Source: Acinetobacter sp. Ac_5812 (lineage in GTDB: Bacteria > Pseudomonadota > Gammaproteobacteria > Pseudomonadales > Moraxellaceae). Taken from it: a stretch of DNA of 64,000 nt. Both the position numbers and the translations under genes were made by a program. Where the stretch lies: the NCBI RefSeq assembly GCF_013072695.1, contig NZ_LXUK01000017.1:111086-175085 (forward strand). Reading direction: 5' to 3'. Each line of letters begins with the position of its first letter. The stretch's first letter is position 1. Below are positions 53,011 to 61,574 of the stretch, in pieces. The notes below the pieces were generated by a model. That model saw only the letters and a list, made by a program, of their open reading frames with translations, made no database searches and was not told where the DNA came from.

Positions 53011-56000
53011 TTATTGCATGGGCATGATTTTTAAACCAGAAAGCCACGCACGTAAACCCGCAGGTTTGAGTGGCTTTCTCAACAACACAATATTCTGCTG
53101 TTTTAAGTATTGTGGGAGTTCTGGGTCCGAATCTGCGGTAATTAGCGCTACTGGAATATGGGCCAGTCGATGTTGCTCAATGAAGTCTAGACCGCGTTGA
53201 TCATGGTTCAAATGCTGGTCGATCAGCCAGACCTGAATATCTTCCTGTTCAATCAGTCTTAGTGCTTGCTCAGGTTCTGTTGCCGTGAAAATCTGATAGC
53301 CCCATTTGCTCAGTAAAGTCCGCATGCCTTCTAAAATGGTTTCGTCATTGTCCAAGCACAACACTTTATAGGCGGTATGTTGCAGTGCTGGAACATGCGG
53401 TATTGCCATTTGAGTTTTTGGTGCTTCAGCGAGTGGTACTTCAATCATGAAACAAGAGCCTTTACCTAGTTCAGAATAGACATGCACAGGAAAATCAAGC
53501 AGGCTGGTCATACGTTGTACAATGGCAAGTCCGAGACCTAAACCTTGTTCACCCCAAGGCGAAGTATGGCCACAGCGTTCAAATTCTTGGAACAGTTTCA
53601 GGCGTTGTTGTTCATGAATACCAGGTCCCGTGTCCCAAACTCCGATACGAATATGCTTCGGACGTTGTGCAGAACGTAACACGCCGACCACCACACGACC
53701 TTGAGCGGTATAACGTAATGCATTGCTGACAAAATTCTGAATAATACGTCGCATCCATTGCGGATCGGTATCGACCCAAAATTTAGTGTCGTGAACAGAC
53801 AGTTGAATATTGCGTTGAGCAGCAATGGATTTGAACTGTAATTCCAGATCATTTAATAAATCATGCAGTGCATAAGCTTGGCGTTTTGGCTGAATCGTTC
53901 CACCTTCCAAACGGGCAATATCTAGGAGTGCAGAGAGCATACTTTCTGCGCCATAGAGTGCGCGATCCAGTTGTTGCAAGGTCTGTTGGTCTTCCGTTGA
54001 ATGCACACTTTGTTCTAAAGCGGTACTAAATAAACGGGCAGCATGCATGGGTTGTAATAAGTCATGACTGGCTGCGGCAAGGAAGCGGCTTTTCGATTGA
54101 TTGGCTTTATCGGCTTGTTCCAGTGCCAGTTGTTGCTCGGTCAATGCATTGGCAAGCTGTTGAGTTCGATCACTGACACGTTCTTCCAACACTGCTTCAT
54201 TTTCACGGAAGGCCGTAATGTCAGCGAAAGTGGTCACGAAACCACCACCCTCAATTGGGTTACCACGCATCTGAATGACTAGACCATCTTTACGAATCCG
54301 CTCGAACTCATGGGCGCTACCGACTTTCATCCAGTGCAGTCGTTTACGTACATGTTCCTCGACAGGACCAGGACCGCATTCACCACGTTCTGCGTTATAG
54401 CGAATCAAATCAGAAATTGGACAGCCAACGTAGACTAAGTCTTTAGGATAATCAAATAACTTCAGGTATTGATTATTCCATGCCACCAGACACATGTTTT
54501 TATCTACCACACTCACACCTTGGGTCATATGGTCGATCATGGTCATGAGCAAGTTTTGGTTGAAACGTTGCCATTGTGAGGCTTGGTCAAGAATATTGGC
54601 GACTTGGCCTAAAGCTAGACCATTGTTAATCATGGCGGTGGTTAATAAGGTACGGGCAGACGCTGCACCAATAATCCCAGCCAGATATTGTTCAGTGAAA
54701 CGCCACCACATGCCATTGGCGACATGGTTTTCATTTAAAACCACATGGTTTTGTTCACAAAACTGTTGGAAGGCTTGAAGGGTTGGCTTATCACCGGTGA
54801 CCCGTTTAGCCAAGGCCAATAAGTCCCCAACCTTGAGACGTGCTGCATTCAGGTGTAGATCTGTTAGATCGGTATTGGATTGAGCCGATGGCAGGGGTTT
54901 ACTTTCATAATAGAAAAAGCTTTCTGCCTGAATTTGTTCTGCCACACTTGGACGATACAGGCGCGACACCCAAATATACAGCACCACGTTGAGCCCCAGT
55001 GACCACAATACGCCGTGAGTGAGAGGTGCAAAGGATTCAAATCCAAGTAACGCTTCAGGACGTAGGCCATTAATATCGAAAGGCCCAAACAATAATAGAT
55101 GTTGTGCAAACTCTTGATAATGATCTGGTAGGCTGCGCAATACTGTTGGGAACAGTAGCGTGTAGCTCCACATGGCAAAGCCCATAAGTAAGCCAACATA
55201 GACCCCTTGACGACTTGCACCACGCCAATACAGCCCCCCAATTAGGGCAGGGGAGAATTGGGCCACCGCACTAAAGGCCAATAAACCAAAAACCGAAAGC
55301 TGATTGATGTCATTAAAGAAATGAAAGAATAAAAAGCCCAGTAGCATCACGCTGACGATACTGATGCGGCGGGTCAATTTAAGTACACGCGGCAAATGTT
55401 GATCATGGCGAGAAATGATTTTAAAGCGCCACAGGGCAGGCATGATCAGGTCATTACTGAGCATAATTGATAATGCCACAGAGGCCACCAAAAGCATTCC
55501 TGTCGAAGCCGAAAAGCCGCCTAAAAAGGCCAATAAAGCCAACCATTCTTGTTGATAGCTTAAAGGCAGAGCCAAGACCGCAATATCTGGTGTACCCAAT
55601 GATTCAGGTAAAGAGTGTAAAGCCCAACTGGCAATCGGAATGATCGCAATAACCGTAAGAATCAAATAAGCAGCGAACCAGCGTCGTGCGCCACGAATAT
55701 GCTTTTCATCCCGTAATTCAACCACCGCCACATGAAATTGGCGCGGTAAGCAAATCATGGCTAAGCCTGCCAATAAGGTCTGAACCCAAAAGGTTTCAGG
55801 AACACCCAGTTGTTGCAAGTCATGGAAATGCTGATGGACGTCGCTACTGACCTGTTTAATATTGTCAGGTGATTGTAATAAGAAAAAAGCAGCGACACAG
55901 AGCAAAGCAAATAGTTTAACAAAGGATTCAAATGCGACGGCCAACATTAAACCGCCGTGCTGTTCGGTATGGGCAATATGACGGGTACCAAAAATCATGG

Positions 56001-56529
56001 CTAAAATCGCCAGTACCGCAGTCAGCACTAACACACTATTGGTGGTGGTATGGATATGCGCATTTTGCTCAAGAATGACGGATGCACTCAGGGCAATGGC
56101 ACGCAGTTGCAAAGCCAAATAAGGCACGATTGCAATCACGGCAAGGATGGTCACCAGTGCGGCCAAGCTCCCACTTTTACCATAACGGGCTGCGACAAAA
56201 TCGGCAATCGAAGAAATCGCATGATGTTGACGAATCCGACCTAAGCGTTTCCAGATGTCATAACCAAACCAGATGAATAGCAAGGGACCCAGATAAATCG
56301 GTAGAAAAATAACCCCCTGACGTACCGCAGCACCCGTCGCGCCGTAAAAGGTCCATGATGAGCAATAGACCCCTAAAGTCAGACTGAACAGTAGCATACG
56401 GCCGCGGGTACTTAATCGACTCGCATGCTTTTCACCAAAAAAAGCACAGCCGAATAACAGCACAATATACAGGGCAAGGACACCAAGAATAAGCCAACTG
56501 TTCATATTGCTCACGTGATCAAATTCCAT
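53011..56529 (-). CDS. Symporter-fused hybrid sensor histidine kinase (CrbS-like)
   Basis: A 1172-residue inner-membrane protein. The N-terminal half (about 10-480) is a sodium:solute symporter domain with 12-14 helices. It is followed by a linker, a PAS domain (about 620-740), the HisKA phosphoacceptor in SRFLAAASHDLLQPMHAARL, a HATPase domain (VWDTGPGI, GLGLGLAIVQRM), and a C-terminal receiver with acid pair LDND, phosphoacceptor Asp in VWLIDQHL and RKPLKP Lys. This layout matches CrbS/MxtR kinases that control acetate use via a response regulator. It is divergent from the actP operon, which fits that role. The start may instead be ATG 56505. No CrbR regulator is in the window. Confidence 0.88.
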   Translation of the reverse strand: MEFDHVSNMNSWLILGVLALYIVLLFGCAFFGEKHASRLSTRGRMLLFSLTLGVYCSSWTFYGATGAAVRQGVIFLPIYLGPLLFIWFGYDIWKRLGRIRQHHAISSIADFVAARYGKSGSLAALVTILAVIAIVPYLALQLRAIALSASVILEQNAHIHTTTNSVLVLTAVLAILAMIFGTRHIAHTEQHGGLMLAVAFESFVKLFALLCVAAFFLLQSPDNIKQVSSDVHQHFHDLQQLGVPETFWVQTLLAGLAMICLPRQFHVAVVELRDEKHIRGARRWFAAYLILTVIAIIPIASWALHSLPESLGTPDIAVLALPLSYQQEWLALLAFLGGFSASTGMLLVASVALSIMLSNDLIMPALWRFKIISRHDQHLPRVLKLTRRISIVSVMLLGFLFFHFFNDINQLSVFGLLAFSAVAQFSPALIGGLYWRGASRQGVYVGLLMGFAMWSYTLLFPTVLRSLPDHYQEFAQHLLLFGPFDINGLRPEALLGFESFAPLTHGVLWSLGLNVVLYIWVSRLYRPSVAEQIQAESFFYYESKPLPSAQSNTDLTDLHLNAARLKVGDLLALAKRVTGDKPTLQAFQQFCEQNHVVLNENHVANGMWWRFTEQYLAGIIGAASARTLLTTAMINNGLALGQVANILDQASQWQRFNQNLLMTMIDHMTQGVSVVDKNMCLVAWNNQYLKLFDYPKDLVYVGCPISDLIRYNAERGECGPGPVEEHVRKRLHWMKVGSAHEFERIRKDGLVIQMRGNPIEGGGFVTTFADITAFRENEAVLEERVSDRTQQLANALTEQQLALEQADKANQSKSRFLAAASHDLLQPMHAARLFSTALEQSVHSTEDQQTLQQLDRALYGAESMLSALLDIARLEGGTIQPKRQAYALHDLLNDLELQFKSIAAQRNIQLSVHDTKFWVDTDPQWMRRIIQNFVSNALRYTAQGRVVVGVLRSAQRPKHIRIGVWDTGPGIHEQQRLKLFQEFERCGHTSPWGEQGLGLGLAIVQRMTSLLDFPVHVYSELGKGSCFMIEVPLAEAPKTQMAIPHVPALQHTAYKVLCLDNDETILEGMRTLLSKWGYQIFTATEPEQALRLIEQEDIQVWLIDQHLNHDQRGLDFIEQHRLAHIPVALITADSDPELPQYLKQQNIVLLRKPLKPAGLRAWLSGLKIMPMQ

Positions 56530-56690
56530 TTTTTATCATACCCGAAGTGCGGGTATCGCAAGGAGTAGAGATTTGCATTTAGAGACCAAAGTCTAAGTTA
56601 CGAGTCAAGCATAATCTTGTTAATTTGAATAATGAAAAATCCCATGTGAAAAAGGGGTCCACGGTTGGACACAAAAATAAGGAGTCAATT

Positions 56691-57023
56691 ATGGATGATT
56701 CACAGGTAGATCGAATTCTACGAAATCCAAAGTTTCAAGAGATGGTCAGCAAAAAACGTACCTTAAGTTGGACATTAACAGCAATCATGCTGTTTATCTA
56801 CGTTGGGTTTATGCTTTTGGTTGGCTATAACAAAGAATTTTTAGCAAGTTCATTTAGCGGTGGTGTGACCACATGGGGAATTCCCCTTGGTTTAGGCATT
56901 ATCGTATTGTCATTTATCTTATGTGGTGTGTATTCCTATATTGCCAATACTAAACTTGACCAACTGAATGAAGCAGCCCTCAAGGAAGTTGAGGCCATTG
57001 CACATGAAAAAGGGATGCACTGA
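56691..57023 (+). CDS. DUF485 family membrane protein
   Basis: A 110-residue two-helix protein (about residues 24-44 and 61-83) of DUF485, the small protein that almost always precedes actP. The N-terminal [18 protein letters not shown] is characteristic. It may aid ActP assembly, but no role is proven. The frame extends upstream to 56625; ATG 56691 has AAGGAG upstream. It ends one base before the actP start, so the two are coupled. Confidence 0.92.
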   Translation: MDDSQVDRILRNPKFQEMVSKKRTLSWTLTAIMLFIYVGFMLLVGYNKEFLASSFSGGVTTWGIPLGLGIIVLSFILCGVYSYIANTKLDQLNEAALKEVEAIAHEKGMH

Positions 57024-57024
57024 G

Positions 57025-58740
57025 ATGAAAGGGACCTCATTCAAAGCGAAATTATTCGCACTGCTAAGTTTCTGTTGTTCGAGTGTCGCATTTGCAGGCC
57101 CTGATTTAGGTGCAGCAGAGCAGCAGGCAACCAACTGGCATGCGATCATCATGTTTACGATCTTTGTCGGTTTTACCCTGTTCATTACCAAATGGGCGGC
57201 AAAGCAAACTCAATCTGCACAAGATTTCTATACCGCTGGTGGTGGAATCAGTGGTTTCCAAAATGGTTTAGCCATTGCGGGTGACTATATGTCAGCTGCA
57301 TCTTTTCTGGGTATTTCGGCACTGGTATTCAGTTCGGGTTTCGATGGCTTACTCTACTCACTGGGTTTCATGGTGGGTTGGCCAATCGTACTTTTCCTTG
57401 TTGCGGAACGTTTACGTAACTTGGGTAAATATAACCTTTCAGACGTGGTGTCATTCCGTCTGGAAGAAAAACCTGTGCGTACTTTGGCAGCCTTCAGTTC
57501 ATTGGTTGTGGTGGCGTTCTATCTGATTGCACAGATGGTCGGTGCAGGTCAGTTGATCAAATTGCTGTTCGGTTTGAACTACAACATCGCCGTGGTGATT
57601 GTCGGTCTATTGATGATGGCGTATGTGATCTTCGGTGGTATGTTGGCAACAACTTGGGTACAAATCATCAAAGCGGTGATGCTACTCAGTGGCGCGACTT
57701 TTATGGCCTTTATGGTGATGAAAGCAGTGGGCTTTAGTTTCACCAATATGTTTAACCAAGCCATTGGTGTGTATAGCCAGGCACACAGTATGAGCTGGGA
57801 AGAAGCATCAAAAATCATGGGGCCAGGTAAACTCGCGGCCAATCCAATTGATGCATTATCGCTTGGTCTTGCCTTGATGTTTGGTACAGCAGGTTTACCT
57901 CATATCTTGATGCGTTTCTTTACCGTAAAAGATGCGAAAGAAGCACGTAAATCAGTTGTGGTTGCAACAGGTTTTATTGGTTACTTCTACCTGTTAACCT
58001 TCATTATCGGTTTCGGTGCGATTCTGTTTGTTGCAAACAACCCTCAATTCCTTGATGTGGCGAAAGCAGCAGTGACAGGTAAATTAGAGTTAGTCGGTGG
58101 TAACAACATGGCTGCGGTTCACTTAAGTGATGCTGTTGGCGGTGACTTGTTCATGGGCTTTATCTCGGCAGTGGCGTTTGCAACAATCCTTGCTGTAGTG
58201 GCTGGTTTGACCCTTTCAGGTGCATCTGCAATCTCACATGACTTATATGCCAATGTGTTCAGAAAAGGTAAAACTACACCTGAGTCTGAATTGAAGATGT
58301 CAAAAATCGCAACTTTAGGTTTAGCGATCTTTGCTATGATCTTGGGTATTCTGTTCGAGAAGCAAAACGTTGCCTTTATGGTTGGCTTGGCCTTCTCTGT
58401 AGCATGTTGTGCAAACTTCCCAGTGTTAGTGTTATCCATGTTCTGGAAAGGCTTAACCACACGTGGTGCAGTGATTGGTGGTGTAGTTGGTTTGGTTGGT
58501 GCGGTGAGCCTAATCATTCTGTCTAAAGCCGTTTGGGTGGATACGTTGGCAATTTCTGAAACTGCGCCAAACCCATTCAATGGCCCAGCATTATTTGCAA
58601 TGCCACTCTCATTCCTTTGCTGTTGGTTCTTCTCTGTAACAGACAAGTCAGCACGTGCAGAGAAAGAGCGTAAAGCCTTTGATGCTCAGTTTGTTCGTTC
58701 AATGACAGGGATCGGTGCGTCTGGCGCGTCAGATCACTAA
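57025..58740 (+). CDS. actP: Cation/acetate symporter
   Basis: A 571-residue solute:sodium symporter. The signal-like N-terminal helix ([16 protein letters not shown]) is a known feature of ActP. Family motifs include [20 protein letters not shown] and [22 protein letters not shown]. It imports acetate and related short acids. It lies right after DUF485 and opposite a CrbS-like kinase, which suggests acetate-dependent control. ATG 57025 is the first plausible start; upstream in-frame codons lie inside the DUF485 gene. Confidence 0.94.
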   Translation: MKGTSFKAKLFALLSFCCSSVAFAGPDLGAAEQQATNWHAIIMFTIFVGFTLFITKWAAKQTQSAQDFYTAGGGISGFQNGLAIAGDYMSAASFLGISALVFSSGFDGLLYSLGFMVGWPIVLFLVAERLRNLGKYNLSDVVSFRLEEKPVRTLAAFSSLVVVAFYLIAQMVGAGQLIKLLFGLNYNIAVVIVGLLMMAYVIFGGMLATTWVQIIKAVMLLSGATFMAFMVMKAVGFSFTNMFNQAIGVYSQAHSMSWEEASKIMGPGKLAANPIDALSLGLALMFGTAGLPHILMRFFTVKDAKEARKSVVVATGFIGYFYLLTFIIGFGAILFVANNPQFLDVAKAAVTGKLELVGGNNMAAVHLSDAVGGDLFMGFISAVAFATILAVVAGLTLSGASAISHDLYANVFRKGKTTPESELKMSKIATLGLAIFAMILGILFEKQNVAFMVGLAFSVACCANFPVLVLSMFWKGLTTRGAVIGGVVGLVGAVSLIILSKAVWVDTLAISETAPNPFNGPALFAMPLSFLCCWFFSVTDKSARAEKERKAFDAQFVRSMTGIGASGASDH

Positions 58741-58752
58741 TCAAAACGAAGC

Positions 58753-58788
58753 ATAAAAAAAGCCCTCATTGATTGAGGGCTTTTTTTA
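58753..58788. terminator. Bidirectional terminator between actP and mpaB-like gene
   Basis: GCCCTCA pairs with TGAGGGC around a 5-base loop with runs of A before and T after, so it can end both convergent transcripts. Confidence 0.9.
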
Positions 58789-58792
58789 TGAC

Positions 58793-60001
58793 TTATTGAT
58801 GCATGCTGGCCAGTTGCTGCCCTTGGTTGCGGTATAACGACAAGCCAATGCGTTGCAGATGACGTCCGTTGTGTTCAAGGAAGCTGTTTAATTTTGGAAT
58901 ATGTTTGGCACTGGTATACAGCGCTAAATTTCGACCAATTAAATAATAAGCAAACCAAGATGCTGATTGTGGCGCTAAACCGAGCTTCTGCATTTTCTTG
59001 CGACCAATAAAGAACTGGGTAATTTCTAAATGCTGCTTATAAGCCAGTTTTTGTTGGAAAGAACGTAGATAACGGTACTTTCGTTCGAATGGTTCTTTGG
59101 AAAGGCTGGAGCCGAGCGAGATACTACTGGTATCCGATTGCGGATGTGCAAATTGCATCCAGTAAATCAGTTTCCAGCCATCTGCTTCATGATTGACTAA
59201 CCATTTTTCTTCAACACCCATCAACCAACCTGCATATTTCCAGAAATGTAAAAAGCTATCGACTTCTTGCGTACTCGGAAAAATCCCCAGAGCACGAATA
59301 CCAATCAGTACTACGCCACTAAAGGCAATATTGGTCATGGCCTGATCATACTGGTTAATGGGGAGTCCCCAAGTCTCGGCATCCCATTTCTCTGATTTTT
59401 GCAGTTGATGGCGGACCAAGGCATGAATGAATCGCACAAAAATCGTGGAGGTAAAACCTTTGCTAAAGCGTTCAAAACCACCTTGTTCAGTGATATCGAC
59501 CCACCATTTGGTGGTTTCAGCCAAACGTGTACCTGCCTGTTTTTTTAATGCGCCTGTCAAGACCAAAGGTTGGTTAAAACCAGGGTACATATAGCCGGTC
59601 ATTAGGGATAAATCTCGGAGGATAAGACCGTTATTTATTCCCAAGCGATAGGTGAATTTCAGTGCTTCATCGACTTTGGATTGCTCATACCACGCAGGCT
59701 TTTGTTCCACTTGCTGAAAGAAGGTGGTGAGTTCAGCAATTTCATGTGGCAATTGATCGAGGCCTTGATATAGCGCGGTTTCAAAGTATTTACGATGCTG
59801 TTTCGGATTTTGTAACACCCAGAGCAGCAACTGATCCATCGGCGCATCACCACTTTGTAGGGCGGTATTCAGTGCCTGATACTCTGCATAACTAGGCTGT
59901 ACCTGCTGATGGGTCATATAACTGAGAATCTTGGTTTTGAGATTGGACTGACTCATGTCTTCAAACGCAGCCAAGCGTTTAGGTTTAACCATGCTTTGCA
60001 T
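58793..60001 (-). CDS. MpaB/DUF2236 family oxygenase-like protein
   Basis: A 402-residue protein of the MpaB (oxygenase catalytic domain; formerly DUF2236) family. The IHALVRHQL segment is the family's metal/haem-associated HxxVR element, and the region WGLPINQYDQAMTNIAFSGVVLIGIRAL and C-terminal half fit the same family. Relatives include fungal MpaB and bacterial latex-clearing proteins, which cut isoprenoids; the substrate here is unknown. AGAGG lies about 9 bases before ATG 60001; a start at ATG 59956 is possible. It is divergent from a TetR gene that may control it. Confidence 0.82.
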   Translation of the reverse strand: MQSMVKPKRLAAFEDMSQSNLKTKILSYMTHQQVQPSYAEYQALNTALQSGDAPMDQLLLWVLQNPKQHRKYFETALYQGLDQLPHEIAELTTFFQQVEQKPAWYEQSKVDEALKFTYRLGINNGLILRDLSLMTGYMYPGFNQPLVLTGALKKQAGTRLAETTKWWVDITEQGGFERFSKGFTSTIFVRFIHALVRHQLQKSEKWDAETWGLPINQYDQAMTNIAFSGVVLIGIRALGIFPSTQEVDSFLHFWKYAGWLMGVEEKWLVNHEADGWKLIYWMQFAHPQSDTSSISLGSSLSKEPFERKYRYLRSFQQKLAYKQHLEITQFFIGRKKMQKLGLAPQSASWFAYYLIGRNLALYTSAKHIPKLNSFLEHNGRHLQRIGLSLYRNQGQQLASMHQ

Positions 60002-60042
60002 TGCATAAAGCCTCTGATTGTTATTTAATCAAAGCTTAATAT

Positions 60043-60054
60043 GAATAATTATTC
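60043..60054. promoter_or_regulatory. Palindrome between mpaB-like and tetR genes
   Basis: GAATAATTATTC is a perfect 12-bp palindrome midway in the 85-base divergent gap. The related ATTCGCATTC and ATTCGCATTT repeat follow it. It is a plausible site for the adjacent TetR protein. Confidence 0.5.
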
Positions 60055-60086
60055 GCATTCAATTCGCATTTCAGTCGAGTCTGTTT

Positions 60087-60683
60087 ATGAGAAAACGACC
60101 ACAGCAGCAACGTGCCAAAATGATTGTGGAAAGCATTTTGGAAGGGGCGCAAAAATGTATTTCTGAATATGGGGTTTTACAGGTGACCACGCCTAAAATC
60201 TCTGAAAAATCAGGCGTCAGTGTTGGGTCGATCTATCAGTATTTTGAAAATAAAGAACAAATCATCGCAGAACTCTTATTGCGTAAAAGTGAAAACTTGG
60301 GGCAAGCTGTAAAACAGTTGGTGATGCGACAACAACAAACCTCTATTCAAGACATCATCACATTAAGTATTGCTTTTGGCTTTGAATCTTTGAAATCCGA
60401 TCAAGGTTTTTTTATCGAAATCTTAAAAAACTGGCATGCCTATAGTGACTCGGAAGCGGCGCAGGTGTTGGAGCAACACTTCTTGGAAATCGGTATGTAT
60501 TTATTTGGGCGTTATTATCCGCATTGGGATTTTGAGACCTTAAAGCACAAGTCTTTTGTGATTATTAATAGTACCTTATTTACCATGATGCGTTATGCCA
60601 GTAAAAATACCTTTTTGATTGAAGAACAACGACTGCAACAAGAACTCTCGAAAATGATTGTTTCTTTTTTAGATGCAGTATGA
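60087..60683 (+). CDS. TetR family regulator
   Basis: A 198-residue TetR protein. The N-terminal HTH is clear: RPQQQRAKMIVESILEGAQK, then ISEKSGVSVGSIYQYFENKE. The C-terminal domain is helical with no known ligand signature. It is divergent from the MpaB-type gene across 85 bases with a palindrome, so local repression is likely. The next gene (ion-channel-like) starts 43 bases later and may be cotranscribed. Confidence 0.88.
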   Translation: MRKRPQQQRAKMIVESILEGAQKCISEYGVLQVTTPKISEKSGVSVGSIYQYFENKEQIIAELLLRKSENLGQAVKQLVMRQQQTSIQDIITLSIAFGFESLKSDQGFFIEILKNWHAYSDSEAAQVLEQHFLEIGMYLFGRYYPHWDFETLKHKSFVIINSTLFTMMRYASKNTFLIEEQRLQQELSKMIVSFLDAV

Positions 60684-60726
60684 TGCGATCGATAAGAAAA
60701 CCAGAACAAACTTTAGGAATAACAAC

Positions 60727-61422
60727 ATGCAAACCTTAAAACAATTTTGGCAGAGCCTTCGCTTACTTCCATCAGCATGGTTGTTGCTGGTTCAATTGGC
60801 CTTGTTGATTTTATATATGTTGACCACTGGCGACAGTGAATTCCGTGCTTTAACTTGGTCGCTGGGCGTATTGGCCTTGTTGATTATTGCCAAAGTGATT
60901 CGGCAAAGCCCTGTGTTTACCTTTTGGGGCTTGGTCTTTGTGAGTGGTGCGTTCTTATTTTCGATTTTAATTTTTCTTGGCTATGGCAATCGGACTATAC
61001 AAATTATTGCACATAGTTTTGAAGCCTTAGCTTATTTCTATGCGGCTTATGGTTTGCTGCGCTATATGTTTGCGGATCGTTATCTCACCAGAGATGAATT
61101 GTTTGCAGCAGGGGCCGTATTTACTCTCATCGCTTGGGCTTTTGCCTTCTTATATAGTATCTGTCAGTTAATCCTGCCAAATAGTTTTCAAAACCCCAAT
61201 CAACCTCAAGCCTTACAGCATTGGCTCGATTTATTGTTTTTGAGTTTTAGTCTGCAGTCGGCAACTGGATTATCAGATTTAATCCCGATTAGCCCTGCGG
61301 CAAGAGTGCTGGCAATGTTGCAAATGTTTGGTGGGGTGATGTATTTGGCTGTGGTGGTGTCTCGCCTTATTGCGTTGCAGTATATTGCACATGCGCCAAA
61401 ACACTCCAATGATAAAGAATAG
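60727..61422 (+). CDS. Ion-channel-like membrane protein with altered selectivity filter
   Basis: A 231-residue protein with about six hydrophobic segments. Its C-terminal part matches the two-helix pore (Ion_trans_2) pattern: LLFLSFSLQSATGLSDLIPI, then SPAARVLAMLQMFGGVMYLAVVVSRLI, divided at residue 200. Where potassium channels have T(V/L)GYGD, this one reads ATGLSD, so K+ selectivity is doubtful. No ligand-binding domain is attached. ATG 60727 has AGGAAT upstream; the earlier ATG 60673 lies inside the TetR gene end. Confidence 0.8.
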   Translation: MQTLKQFWQSLRLLPSAWLLLVQLALLILYMLTTGDSEFRALTWSLGVLALLIIAKVIRQSPVFTFWGLVFVSGAFLFSILIFLGYGNRTIQIIAHSFEALAYFYAAYGLLRYMFADRYLTRDELFAAGAVFTLIAWAFAFLYSICQLILPNSFQNPNQPQALQHWLDLLFLSFSLQSATGLSDLIPISPAARVLAMLQMFGGVMYLAVVVSRLIALQYIAHAPKHSNDKE

Positions 61423-61574
61423 CTTTGTTACAGCATTACAACTGCTTTATTTTTCACATTTTTTATAATTAGTATCGAGTTTTACATGCTTTAAGCTCGC
61501 TTTTATTCACATTGTGAATGTCTTCTTTGGCCGTTATGGCCTGTCCATTATCATTAGAATAACGTGGGGGAATT

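Noticed and set aside
58119..58646. A 175-codon ORF antisense to actP
   Set aside because: It lies wholly inside a well-supported gene, with no ribosome site and low-complexity composition from the shadow of membrane helices.
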